64,000 nucleotides of DNA from Rhizophagus clarus (GCA_015698045.1 BLAL01000252.1:1550001-1614000); one strand, 5' to 3'; counted from the first letter of the stretch, positions 48,919 through 59,529 are shown. Notes: a model not told the origin generated them from the letters alone. Numbers and translations are program-made.

Positions 48919-49646
48919 ATGTCTTCTACTGAGTGGTCTAACGCTCAGCTTCACCTTTTTATCAACGAACGTAAACAGAGAAATGCTGAATATCATGCAA
49001 CCCCAAATAAGAAGAAACAATATTTTTGGGATAATATCACCAATAAGCTTAACGAACAAGAGAATACCAACTTTTTCCTCAGTAAAATCTGCCAAAATAA
49101 ATTCTCAAGCCTTACGAAAGCTTTTAATGTAAGTAGGCCTACTTGGATTTTACATGGAATCTAAGGTTAATATACTTGCTATTTTTTAGACGGCTAAAAG
49201 ATATAGAGAAGGAACTGGAACCAAGAAGAGCTTGGTTGGGAGGAAATATACAAAGAGTTTTCAACGTTGTTTTGGTTAAAGCCAGGTATGATTCTGTAGA
49301 AGATATTTTTTCGTGTCTATTTATTAACACAATCTAATTAACACAATCTAATTTACCAGAACTATCCTTTGATCAACAACATAACGAGAGTGTTAGAAGA
49401 AAAAGTGGAACGAGCTCATCTTCTCGCTCATCAATATCTAGATCTGAGCAAATATCGGATATTGCAGATTTATTTGAGACCTCCCCTCCAGTGTCAAGAC
49501 CAGTAATGCCATCCGTGGAAGGATCTGCCATTTCCAGGCCTACTACTCCTACACTCCCCTCTTTTTCTCAAAGTGCGAACGTAATAAATGTCACTATTAA
49601 TTATAGTGGTGGTGGTGATTCAAAAGGAATCAGTTCAAACAAGTAG
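48919..49646 (+). CDS. SANT/Myb-like DNA-binding domain protein
   Basis: Three exons (48919-49128, 49190-49274, 49360-49646) join in frame to 193 aa. The N-terminal domain is a Myb/SANT-like trihelix-type module: STEWSNAQLHLFINERKQRN, KKKQYFWDNITNKLNEQ, ICQNKFSSLTKAFN, then KRYREGTGTKKS and YTKSFQRCF. It preserves the pattern of W and FW residues typical of transposon-associated and Rhizophagus-expanded families. The C-terminal half is a Ser/Pro/Thr-rich disordered tail (RRKSGTSSSSRSS, RPTTPTLPSF) ending INYSGGGDSKGISSNK. The second intron uses a weak donor (GTTAAA); the next GT would require reading through a stop. Likely nuclear and transposon-derived; specific function unknown. Confidence 0.75.
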
Positions 49647-50086
49647 AATTATTAGGCTAAATACATTATTTTTCATTATTGACGTAGTAGAGTAGTATAA
49701 AACCAAATGTAATCGTATAATAAAAAATAAATTCAAAGTCTACCTAGGGAATGGAAAGTCCGTTACAGTCCGGTTAAAGTCCCAAGACTTACAGGTCCTG
49801 GCACATGGACAGACCAGACCCAGTTTAAGGACTGAAACTAGGACTTTAGTTAGGACTTAGTCTCGATTGAATTGATTGGTTAATTAATACTTATTTATTA
49901 CGAGCTACAAAAAAAATTTTATTAATTTGCCGATAATCAAAATGCTAACCATTTAAGTAATGGCGTTGTAATAATTCCCATTAAAGCCACATTTTTATTT
50001 TGTAGGTTGAAAAAAATTTTCTGAACATGAACAAAAATATATACAGTGATTATATTACTATAAACAATTAAACGTTATCATTACCC
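49647..50086. other. Spacer with AGGACTT-like words
   Basis: Around 49750-49865 several AAGTCC/GGACTT words occur in both orientations (AAAGTCCGTTACAGTCCGG, TTAAAGTCCCAAGACTTA, TAGGACTTTAGTTAGGACTT). These may be subterminal repeats of the adjacent hAT element. A related CCGTCCAAATTAAGTCCC lies near 52506 on the other side. No gene seen. Confidence 0.45.
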
Positions 50087-52313
50087 TTAATTTCTTTTCT
50101 CTCCTATTCCTTTTTCAAGCCAACTTTTTGAACACAATAATGCACGAGACGTATCTGGTTGCAATCTATTTCTTGTGCGAGTTATAGTATTACTCGCCAC
50201 AGAAAATGCTTGCTCACACGCAACACTAGTAGCTTGAATGGATAAATAGTCTCGTGCCATTGCTCCTAATGCTGGAAACTCTCAAAAATGAGCCTGCCAC
50301 CATAGCAATGGTGCAACATTATCATCACATGGCAAAGCAAGATACTGGTCAATCTCCTCATAAATTCCAGATGATGGTCTTGTAATATTTAAGGTACTAT
50401 TATTTAATCGCCTTCTCTTTAATTGATGAAAGTAATCACGAGTGCTTGCTACTTCACCATTATCATGATTAATTACAGCTGGTTGAGACATTGGTGTATG
50501 ATATTCAGAAAAACGCCTTTTTACTGCATTAATTGCATTTGTTGATTCTTCTCCAGTAGAAAACAAAGTAAGTTTTGTACGTGGATCTAGTACTATAGAC
50601 GCTAAGGTAGATGAATCCACTACTTCCCAGTACTGATCAATTTTTTGAAGTATTAATGATGCTACTTCACTTTGACTAAATCCTTCTTTTCCAATATAAT
50701 CGTTTAGATGTTGTTGGATTCCAAGAAACAAAAACCTTACATCAGAAATGGTGGGATAGGAGGAAGCTGAAAGCAATACTGTTGCTTTTTCTAATGGTTC
50801 AAGTAATGTAAGAGTGTCCTATTCATGTTGTAAATTAGTCATAATGTAGTTTATTTTTGGATTAGGTATGTTAGTAATTAATGTTAATATCGTTATTAAT
50901 GATGGATAGAAAAATAAAAGCTAACACTTACATTTATTTTTATCCATCCTTGCGCGTCTGGTACAAATTTTTTAATGTCTTGATCTGTTGCAGCTAACAT
51001 CTCAATAGGTCGCAACATTTTTTGGAATTTTACAATCATGTAATAGGTGCTATTCCACCTGGTTTCAACATCCAATTGTGATTTGTAATATGTTAAATTT
51101 TCTATTGAACACAATTCTCGTAATCTATCACACCTTAGAGTTGAATGTTTAATTTTTTTCATTAACTCGCGAATTTTAACAACCTCATCATCAATAATTT
51201 TAATTCCTTGCTGCGCGGCCAAATTTAAAATACCGTATTTTTCCAATATTAGTCACCCCCCGAAATTAAGCACCACCCCAAACTTTTCAAGTTTTGTTAA
51301 AAAAAATCATATATGAAATACTAATAAAAAAACTTCCAAAATTAAACACCCCCCCAAACTTTTCGCTCAAAATCCTTGCAAAAAAGGGGGGCTTAATTTT
51401 GGAAACATACGGTATGTGCAGAGCACCTATAATGTCGAAAAGACTGATCATTAAGTTCTCTTGTAAGTTCCTCTGCAATTATTCTTCCACAAACTACCAT
51501 CGCCGATTCATTATCAGTAGTTAAAGCCAAAGTTTTTTCAAGTAGATTAAATTCTGTTAAAACTGATTTTATTGCATTTGCTATATTGTTTCCAGTATGA
51601 CGTGTAGTAAAAGAAATAATATCTAATAAAAAGTTTTTTAGGTTCCAATTATTGTCAATATAATGAATTGTCAGGCCAAGAAATGCATCATTATTACATG
51701 TTGAGGTCCATATGTCCGCTGTTAAAGATAATTTGCCTGGAATTGCATTTAAATCTTCTTGTATATTTTTACGTTTTTCTTTAAAATAATCAACTACCAA
51801 AGTTTTTACTGTTTTTTCATCTGGAATTTGATATCGAGAATCAAATTTATTGATCATAATTTTAAATCGCAAGTTTTTAACAGAACGGAAGGGTTGTGCA
51901 TCTCCAATTACCCACTCTACTACTGCAATATCTCGTTCATTTTTTTCTTTTTCAGGCCAAGGATCAGTTCGCCTAAAATCCAAAGTACTTTGATTTTTTC
52001 CTGTATTTTTGACATTTCCTATCTTTATTTTATGTATAGATGCTAAGTGTCGTTTTAAAGTTGAAATTCCGGTTTTTTTTCCAAAAACACATTGACATTT
52101 GCAACAAACTGGGTATCCTGGATGTTGAATTGTTTGTTTGTTGAAATACTTCCATGTTGGTGAAGTTTGGCGAGATTGAGGTGAGGTCTCATCTTCACTG
52201 TCTTCATAATTATCATCATTTTCTTCATCTTCTATAGGAGGTGCATCTTGTTCAAAAGGTTCGAATTCATCAAAATTGTTAAAATCTTCAAAATCATAAT
52301 TCGAATAAGACAT
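50087..52313 (-). pseudogene. hAT-family transposase, disrupted
   Basis: Cut-and-paste transposase of the hAT (Ac/Zaba-like) superfamily. On the minus strand: an acidic N-terminus, a BED zinc finger (VCCKCQCVFGKKTG, then LKRHLASIH), the catalytic region with LSLTADIWTSTCNNDAF and LALTTDNESAM, and RHYRCSAH, where the frame breaks. It resumes with ILNLAAQQG and continues through LDVETRWNSTYYM to 50932. An intron (50819-50931) leads to the last exon from 50818 with LDPRTKL and the C-terminal dimerisation region (ARDYLSIQATSVACEQAFS, RNRLQPDTSRALLC). Two lesions are visible: a 180-bp MITE at 51233-51412 within the CxxH region, and an in-frame TGA at 50282-50284 just before the dimerisation domain. 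Element ends were not identified. Confidence 0.9.
51233..51412. mobile_element. 180-bp TA-flanked MITE inside the hAT gene
   Basis: Terminal inverted repeats CCGTATTTTTCCAATATTAG and (other end) CCGTATGTTTCCAAAATTAAG, followed on both sides by CCCCCC and AATTAAGC words. TA is present at 51231-51232 and 51413-51414. Removing 182 bp (element plus one TA) restores the conserved CSAHILNL of hAT transposases in frame, so the insertion site is exact. No ORF. Probably Tc1/mariner-type. Confidence 0.9.
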
Positions 52314-52523
52314 TTTACTGAAAAATTTAATGGGAAGGAAGAAACGATGGGAAGAGTGAAGTAAAGTAAAAATGCTAAACGCGAAAATTTTGATGGTAAG
52401 AAGACGTGTAATGATTTACATATTTCACATGACTAATTAAATTGCAGTAAAGATCTGCAAAATTAAAATTTATTTATATTGTTTATTATAAAAACCAATT
52501 CGGGACCGTCCAAATTAAGTCCC

Positions 52524-52920
52524 ACAGTATATAATATTTATTACAGTATATAATATTTATTACAGTATATAATATTTATTACAGTATATAATATTTATTA
52601 CAGTATATATTATTACAGTATATAATATTTATTACAGTATATAATATTTATTACAGTATATAATATTTATTACAGTATATAATATTTATTACAGTATATA
52701 ATATTTATTACAGTATATAATATTTAATTTATTACAGTATATAATATTTATTACAGTATATAATATTTATTACAGTATAATATTATTACAGTATATAATA
52801 TTTATTACAGTATATAATATTTATTACAGTATATAATATTTATTACAGTATATAATATTTATTACAGTATATAATATTTATTACAGTATATAATATTTAT
52901 TACAGTATATAATATTTATT
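52524..52920. repeat. 19-bp satellite (ACAGTATATAATATTTATT), about 20 copies
   Basis: Nearly perfect head-to-tail copies with a few deletions (for example at 52610 and 52778). It sits immediately upstream of the hAT gene's 5' region. No coding potential; the ORF across it is simple repeat. Confidence 0.95.
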
Positions 52921-53045
52921 AAAAGTGTAATATTATTAAATAATTAATATCTAAAATAAAAAACATTAAAGTTAGTATAGTAAAGTACAAATATAAAAAG
53001 TTAGTAATATGAATATATATATAAAAAAAAGAAAAATACGTAATA

Positions 53046-53238
53046 ATGTTAGTAAAATATAAATATAAAAGAACATTAGTAAATATAAAAGAAATAACAT
53101 TAGTAAATACTAAATATAAAAGAAATAACATTAGTAAATATAAAAGAAATAACATTAGTAAATATAAAAGAAATAACATTAGTAAATATAAAAGAAATAA
53201 TATTAGTAAATATAAAAGAAATAACATTAATAAATATT
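53046..53238. repeat. 24-bp minisatellite (AAAAGAAATAACATTAGTAAATAT)
   Basis: About seven to eight units, most regular at 53080-53235. The ORFs on both strands (52919-53227 minus, 53046-53240 plus) are products of the repeat and not genes. Confidence 0.9.
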
Positions 53239-53530
53239 AAAAAAAAAAAAGTAGTATAGTGTTAGTAATACTAAAAAGTAAAATAAAATATAGTTCGTAC
53301 AATGCCAAAAACACAATAATCATAAAAATAAAATGTACTTGTAAAAAGAGTAAGGAGAAAGCAGAAAGAGAGTGAGTGTATTTGAAAAAATAAACAAAAC
53401 GCATTTAATAATTTATGCATGTTAAGATCAGATCACGTGCATAAAGATCAGGCCAAATTTTGATTGGTCAATAATAGATAAATAGAGTCGTTTACTATAA
53501 CAATATTTTAATTTGTAATTTTATTTATTT

Positions 53531-53582
53531 AAGTGGGATACCACCATATAATATAATTATATTATATGGTGGTATCCCACTT
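53531..53582. repeat. Perfect 52-bp palindrome
   Basis: Two 26-nt arms without a loop: AAGTGGGATACCACC then ATATAATATAA, mirrored exactly through TTATATTATAT and GGTGGTATCCCACTT. It is the left boundary of a tandem array that repeats its CCACCATATAAT word. Confidence 0.95.
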
Positions 53583-53950
53583 AGATTAGATTATAGTATC
53601 ACCATATAATCTAATTATCACCATATAATCTGGGTACCACCATGTGATCTGATTACCACCATATAATCTGGATATCGCCATATGATCTGATTACCACCAT
53701 ATAATCTGGATATCACCATATGATCTAATTATCACTATATAATCTAAATAATATAATCTAATTACCACCATATAATCTAAATAATGTGATCTAATTACCA
53801 CCATTTAATCTATACATCAGATATCTATTTTATGCTCTAGCTATCTTTTTAAGCCTTTTCTATTAATATCTAATTACCACCACATATAATCTAACTACCA
53901 CTGACAAGTTATCTGACTACCACCACATATGATCTAACTATCGCTCTTTT
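53583..53950. repeat. Degenerate 17-20 bp repeats of ACCACCATATAATCTGA
   Basis: About 14 copies in variable form (TTACCACCATATAATCTGG, ATCACCATATGATCTAA and so on). Spacing drifts and becomes irregular beyond 53800. It probably arose from the neighbouring palindrome arm. Confidence 0.75.
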
Positions 53951-54631
53951 CTTGCCGTTTATGAACTATTTGCAAGCTGAATCCTACCTTGAAGGAATTA
54001 GCCTTTTGCGCCAGTTTGGAATCTAGTTCCTATGTTGAGGGTGTGGATAGTCTGTACCTGTTTGGATGCCAGATTCTATATTAAAGTACTTACCTTTTGC
54101 GCCTATTTGGTTGCCCGCCAAAATGCCAAAATATGGTAAAAAAATATTGTGTCGGGTGGCGCAGTAGATCTGTGATTAATTTTGGCCGATCTTTAGAGCA
54201 CATGATTTGAGGATCCTGCTTGGCGCCATGATAGTGACCTGATAGTATCATGGAACTATTGTGGAACTGTCATGGAACTGGCAGGGAGCTAGTATGATTT
54301 TATTAGTTCACCAGTTTCAGACCACTTGTATACCAGCTTGAATGCCGAATCATTATATCCAAAGATTTGGCTGAATTTATGGATAGTGTTGGCCGAAATG
54401 ATTGTTAATTTACTGCGCCTTCAGTTCCAGGCACTTTCCCGTTACTTTCTCGTCACTTGCTCGCAACCTTCTTGTTACTTTTGAGGGATATTTGGGTCTC
54501 AGTCTGGTGTTGAAAATCGGAGGTATAATGTGCGATACTAGCAATGCAGTGCTGTCCCCTAAGTATCCAATATACATCGAGTACATACTAGTGTTAGGGC
54601 TTCTGCCGATATTTTTGCGCACTTGCCTACC
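53951..54631. other. More balanced sequence, no gene recognised
   Basis: Composition is less AT-rich. TTAGCCTTTTGCGCCAGTTTGG and TTACCTTTTGCGCCTATTTGG-like words recur near 54000 and 54090. It includes the right arm (54188-54293) of the long inverted repeat. Opposite-strand ORFs at 54402-54635 have no motif. Confidence 0.45.
54188..54293 (+). repeat. Long inverted repeat, right arm (partner at 48672-48772)
   Basis: Plus-strand match to the reverse complement of 48672-48772: shared words GCCGATC, CATGATTTGAG, GTGGAACTGTC, GGAACTGGCAGGGA and CTAG. The local motif CATGGAACT is itself repeated. Confidence 0.55.
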
Positions 54632-54735
54632 CTAGCTATCATATCATATCCGGCTACATATCTAGGAAGGATAAGTCTTCTTCCAATATTTTATATAATG
54701 ATTACGAAGAAGACTTATCCTTTTGATGTATATCA
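54632..54735 (+). repeat. Hairpin-containing repeat, left copy
   Basis: Contains the stem AAGGATAAGTCTTCTTC and GAAGAAGACTTATCCTT around an AATATTTTATATAATGATTA loop, then TTTGATGTATATCAGTTGCC. A diverged copy in the same orientation lies at 59530-59632. The two stems differ in sequence but both pair. Confidence 0.7.
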
Positions 54736-54854
54736 GTTGCCTATTTGTTGCCGGTACATGTATGCCAATTTCGATTGCCGGTATAGGCGGTATATATTGA
54801 TTCTGACCAGGCCCAAAATTGTATAGCTGGTTTGCGTTAACACTGGTCAAAATC

Positions 54855-55220
54855 GATGCTATCGGGTACATATCGGGTACATATCGGCTACCCGATATGT
54901 ACCCGATATGTGTGAAATATGTGTATGCTATTTAATAATACTACACATATCGGGTACCCGATATGTACCCGTCGGATGCAGAAAATCGGTGACATATAAC
55001 GTACATATCGGGTACATTTCTCATACATATTGGGTAGTTAAATATCGGTTACATATCATAGATTTATTGGGTACCCGATATATTTTAAAAAAATATCGGA
55101 CAGATATTATACACTTATCGGATAGTGCTAATAAGTATCCTATATATACCCGATATGTATCCTATTTGTATTTGAAATATAAGCATAATTTCATAATTTT
55201 CACACATATCGGATAGCCGA
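54855..55220. repeat. Subterminal CGGGTACCCGATATGT repeats (also at 59300-59510)
   Basis: At least eight copies or half-copies of ATATCGGGTAC / GTACCCGATATGT in both orientations, including the full palindrome ATATCGGGTACCCGATAT near 54956. The same motif recurs inside the right end (59306-59325, 59427-59452 and on). Such clusters are typical transposase-binding arrays. Confidence 0.8.
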
Positions 55221-55439
55221 AAAGTATAGCATTTATGGGGCATTAATAGTAGTAGATTTATAATTTAAATACAATTGTAATTTAAAAGTAATTTAATTCA
55301 TTTAATTGTAATTACTGAAAGTTTTATTTATATTTTCAATCGATAATAAAAAAAAATATTATACAAAAAATATTATAAAAAAAATTCACTACTCTTTACA
55401 CAAATTTACAATTAATGTTCACTTGTTTGCTTGTTTTCA

Positions 55440-56335
55440 TTTCATTATATCTATTTAATTTGAAAGAAAGTAAAATGTTAGTTATAAAAGTGTTAGTATG
55501 AATATTAGTAGAAGTGTTAGCAAAAGAAACGGAACGTTAATAAAAAAATTTTTACATTAGAAAGTGTTAGTATTAATGTTAGTATGAAAGTTAGTAGAAG
55601 TAGAAAAGGAACATCAATAAAAAAAAATATAAAGTATAAGTATTAATGTTAGTGTTAATGTTAGTAGAAGTGTTAGTAAAAGTAAGAAATAAAAAATGTT
55701 TAACAGTAGAACATTGTTAGTAGGAACGTTAGTAGGAGGAAACACATTAGAAAAAAATATTAGTAAGAGTGTTAACAGGATGGAAAAAGAAATTTCAACA
55801 AAAAATGTACCTTTGTATTTATTTTTTAGAAAAACCAATAAAGTAAAAAACTCGATAGTAGAACATTGTTTAGGACGTTAGTGAGAAGAAATACATTGGA
55901 AAAATATATTAATAAGAGTAAAGAAATTTCAACAAAAAATATACCTTTATCTTTATTTTTTAGACAAAAACAATAAAGTAAAAATTTGAGAGAGAGAGAA
56001 AAAAGTTTTGAAAAAAAAAAAAACGATAAATAAATAATTAAATCGTGATCGTGCAATCACATGATCAACAAAATTATCAATTTTTATTGGTAATTTGGGT
56101 AATATTATAAATAACATAATAATGGGAAAAGAAATTTCAACAAAAAATATACCTTTATCTTTATTTTTTAGACAAAACAATAAAGTAAAAATTTGAGAGA
56201 GAGAGAAAAAGTTTTTGAAAAAAAAAAAAAAAAAAAATACGATAAATAAATAATTAAATCATGATCGTGCAATCACATGATCAACAAAATTATCAATTTT
56301 TATTGGTTATTTGGGTAATATTATATTCAGCCACA
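55440..56335. repeat. TGTTAGTA minisatellite and about 205-bp tandem duplication
   Basis: From 55480 to 55760 TTAGTATGAATGTTAGTAG-like words recur irregularly. From 55923 a segment starting GAAATTTCAACAAAAAATAT, running through a GAGAGAGAG tract and CGTGCAATCACATGATCAAC, is repeated from 56131. An older partial copy begins near 55787. No gene seen. Confidence 0.7.
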
Positions 56336-57111
56336 TCAGCCACAAACTATCGAATGCACAAGTCAATATTAGCGAAGAAGCACAAACTTGATTATTCACT
56401 ATTCGTGCTCAACTTGAGTTGATAAAATTATTAAAAAATCACTGATTTTATAAAATTTATCAGAATTTTTATACCTAATTAAAGATGATTAAATTAAGTT
56501 TTACTACCGATTTCATTATAACGTTACCAACTTTTTTGTTAATCTTGGATATTTTATTTTGAATTTAAATTGTTCGCTTTGAACTCGAGTTTAACTCGTT
56601 CGCTCAAGATCTTTGTGTAATGTATTGTAGATCCGTAATTGTTTTATTTGTAGTCTATAATTGGCAAAAGCTTATTATAAACCAAAATAAAAAACACTAT
56701 TTATTTATGTATCTGTATTATTAGATTTTACCTTTTTTAGATTTGATATATAATTAAAAAGAAGACCTTTATCTTAATATTTTGGAATCACGATCATAAC
56801 AATTGAGTTTAGGTCAAGTTTAACTTGTTCATTGTGATTGATTGTATTGTAGATCCGTATCTGTATTATAATTAATATAAAGAAGACAGATCATAACAAT
56901 CATGACATATTTGAGAAATTAGAACAATTTACGTAAATGTTCTTGAAGGGTAATTAATATAATAATACAAGGTGATAAAAAATTGTTTTTAAAAAGAGGT
57001 TTCATTTTTTTTTTTCTTACAATAAATTTGTTGTCGTTATTTCTATTATATATTCTTTTTCTTAAAATTTGTTGCCGTTATTTTTTATTATTATATATTC
57101 TTTTTCTTAAA
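56336..57111. other. Interior of Harbinger-like element, 5' of SANT-like gene
   Basis: No gene recognised. A phrase ATTGTAGATCCGTA occurs twice (near 56624 and 56846), and TTATATATTCTTTTTCTTAA is duplicated just before the start codon of the next gene (near 57046 and 57091). Confidence 0.45.
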
Positions 57112-57714
57112 ATGCCCGCAAATTGGACTGATGCAATAACTGAATATTTAATAAGATATAGGAGGTAAAAAATTAAATGAAAACTAATAAATAACTTTGA
57201 TCATATTCTAGTTTTTTTTTCTCTTACGTTTCCTGATCTAAAAATTAAATAAATAATGTAAAGGAGAAGGAACAACTACTACCATGACATACCCGGGAGG
57301 GACCGCTCCAAATTCTAGGAGAGCCTAGCTCGAAGAATTTGGAGACGGTTCTGCGTGAGGTTCACTGACCAACAGGTAGAAAGAAAGTGGAGAAACTTGG
57401 TCAGGAATTTTAATGTTAGTAAAATAATAATAAATCATAAAAAAAAAATAAAAAAAAATAAAAAATTAATAGTATTAACATTTTTAGAATTTCTGTGAAT
57501 GGAGGAATGGTGCGCGAAATGGAAGGTGGTCCCGGGAAGGAGAAAGATATTATAGGCAGTTCCGCACAAGGTTTTGGGACAGACCTGGTAATTATTAAGA
57601 ATTTTTTTAATTTATATTTAAGTTATTTAAGTTCTAAATTTATATATATTTCTTAGGGAACCACCACAGTCGTAGGCGGCGTAGAAATACTGCGCATCGG
57701 CGGCCTCAGAATCC

Positions 57715-58427
57715 GTAAATTATATTTTTTTATTTTTATTTTTTTTTTATTTTGTATTTTTTATATTTTATTTTTATTTTTATTTTTATTTATATTTTTA
57801 TATTTTTATTATTTTTATTATTATTATTTTTATTTTTTATTATCTTTTATTATTATTATTTTTTATTAAATATATATATATATTATATAGTCATCTAATT
57901 ATTATTTTAATATTTTTACTATTTTATAATTTGATTTAATATCGGCCTATATTCAACTGAAATTAAAAAATTCGACCTCAATTATAAGTAATTAAAGCTT
58001 ATTATAATAAATTGCTTTTATTCAATAAACATTCATTTTTTTTTATTAAAGTATTAATTAAATAAACAATCTGTCGTCATATATTATATAATATATTGTA
58101 ATGATGAAATGTCCTCAATAAATTTTAAAAAAGGTACATTTAGGCGTGACAGATCTAATACCGCTGATTCTTCCAAAATGTTACTAAAATCTTTCCATAG
58201 ATCAAATTGAGAGAACTAATCTATCAATTTACAATATAAAATCTTGAAATAATCTTACACATTTTCAAAATACGTGATCAAACTCATTTTTGCTAAACTG
58301 CTGAAACCTTTTGGCGTTTACATGCAATAGTTTCGGCATTTTAATTTAATTTGACGATCATTGATTATCATGATCAATCTATTTTTACGGTTTTCTAAAC
58401 CATAATTTTTTTTTATTTTTTTTTTAG
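57715..58427. other. Long intron-like AT-rich interval of the SANT-like gene
   Basis: TTTTATT-type simple sequence (57720-57900) and AT-rich DNA without ORFs. It is longer than any other intron proposed in this window. Confidence 0.45.
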
Positions 58428-58962
58428 GTTGCTGGACTCCCGGACTTGGAATGTAAGTTGGAAGGGGTGGGAGGAATTTTTTTTAATATTAAAGAAACAT
58501 TACTAACGTTTCTTTCTTTATTTTTTTTAGGTTGCCAGCCTTCTTGGACGAACCAGACTTGGGAAATGTAAGTTAGAAAGGGTGGTGATTTTTTTTTAAT
58601 ATTAAAGAAACGTTACTAACGTTTCTTTCTTTATTTTTTTTAGGTTGCCAGCCTTCTTGGACGAACCAGACTTGGAAATGTAAGTTAGAAAGGGCGGAGG
58701 ATTTTTTTTTAATATTAAAGAAACGTTACTAATGTTTCTTTCTTTATTTTTTTTAGGTTGCCGGCCTTCTTGGACGAACTGGACTTGGGAATGTAAGTTG
58801 GAAAGGGTGGTGATTTTTTTTTAATGTTAAAGAAACGTTACTAACATTTCTTTCTTTATTTTTTTCAGATTGCTGGACTCCGGACTTGAAATGTAAGGAG
58901 AGAGGGAGGAATATTTTTTGAATATTAAAGAAACAGTTTAACGTTTCTTTTATTTATTTTAG
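58428..58962 (+). repeat. Tandem array of micro-exon/intron units
   Basis: Five units of about 100-115 bp. Exon-like cores are 58428-58452 (25 nt), 58531-58567 (37), 58644-58679 (36), 58757-58792 (36) and 58869-58892 (24). Each is preceded by a T-rich tract and TTTAG or TTCAG and followed by GTAAGT or GTAAGG. Intervening introns are 70-78 nt. They share GTAAGTTAGAAAGGGTGG, a T run, and a palindrome AAAGAAACGTTA/C/TAACGTTTCTTT that contains the branch-site word TACTAAC (decayed in the last unit). Cores 2-4 share TTGCC-GCCTTCTTGGACGA and ACTTGG. Confidence 0.8.
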
Positions 58963-59005
58963 GTTGCAGTTTCCCTTGTTTCTCTTGATCCTAACGTGAT
59001 CACGA

Positions 59006-59035
59006 TTAAGAAAAGTTTGAGCAAACTTTTCTTAA
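59006..59035. repeat. 30-nt perfect hairpin
   Basis: TTAAGAAAAGTTTG, a 2-nt AG loop, and CAAACTTTTCTTAA. It lies just downstream of the micro-exon array and is a candidate transcript-end structure of the element. Confidence 0.75.
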
Positions 59036-59300
59036 AATTATGACTGTAACTTTTTTATTAATTTATTGTAATAAAATACGTAATAAAATAAAAATATTAA
59101 CAATAATAATTATACTTTTAAACACTTTACAAAAAATTTATAAACTTGATAATGCATTCAATAAATAAGACAATAAAAATTTTTTAACTACATTAAACGA
59201 ATTAAAAATTTCTAAAAAGAAAAATCTATAAAGAAAGTAAACTCTAAAAAATTTCTTAATACGTTATATAATATGAAATCTAACGTATTAAAATTTGTAT
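59036..59300. other. AT-rich tail of the Harbinger-like element
   Basis: No gene or structure recognised before the right subterminal repeats begin. Confidence 0.45.
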
Positions 59301-59529
59301 CACATATCGGGTACCCGATATGTGTAAGATAGAACTGTGCCCGATATATTAAATAACATATCGGTGACCAATAGTTTAGATATCGGGGTCTTGGTAATTA
59401 GGCATATTTTGAAGTGTAATAAATCGGGTACCCGATATGTAAAAATACCCGATATTTATCCAATTAGCCGCCGATATATAAGTCCCCAATATGTACCCGA
59501 TAGAATTGATTTTGACCAGTGTAATGAGG

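Larger units (their letters stand above)
57112..58992 (+). pseudogene. SANT/Myb-like gene with in-frame TAG and micro-exon tail
   Basis: Exons 57112-57164, 57264-57414, 57488-57587 and 57657-57714 join in frame: MPANWTDAITEYLIRYR, NNYYHDIPGRDRSKF, a TAG (57316-57318), ESLARRIWRRFCVRF, QQVERKWRNLVRNFN, EWRNGARNGRWSREGERYY, FRTRFWDRP and an Arg-rich end. The spacing of aromatic residues is that of the SANT/Myb-like family. The TAG sits where the family has Trp, so a TGG-to-TAG change is likely. The last of these exons ends with a good donor (CC/GTAAAT). The next acceptors are those of the tandem micro-exons from 58428, which start in compatible phase. Whether it is transcribed is unknown. In Harbinger elements such a protein assists the transposase. 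Confidence 0.65.
54841..59521. mobile_element. 4.7-kb PIF/Harbinger-like element with TAA target duplication
   Basis: Ends CACTGGTCAAAATCGATGCT and (reverse complement of right end) CACTGGTCAAAATCAATTCT continue with TATCGGGTACATAT on both sides, giving terminal inverted repeats of about 35 bp. TAA lies immediately outside both ends (54838-54840 and 59522-59524), the 3-bp duplication typical of PIF/Harbinger. Subterminal zones are rich in CGGGTACCCGATATGT. Cargo is a SANT/Myb-like gene (57112 onward), the type of second protein that Harbinger elements encode. No DDE transposase was found, so it appears nonautonomous. Confidence 0.75.

Noticed and set aside
48826..49095. Minus-strand ORF opposite the SANT-like gene, with protein-looking end (ERFLKEMEARFMEKISSDVLDHYE)
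   Set aside because: It overlaps the better supported SANT exon. The last 33 codons could be an exon of another gene with an acceptor at about 48926, but no partner exon was found.
52919..53240. ORFs on both strands across the 24-bp minisatellite
   Set aside because: Simple-repeat translation on both strands; not a gene.
54402..54871. Overlapping ORFs on both strands (for example 54402-54635)
   Set aside because: Mutually antisense, no motif, and they cross a hairpin; coding is not supported.
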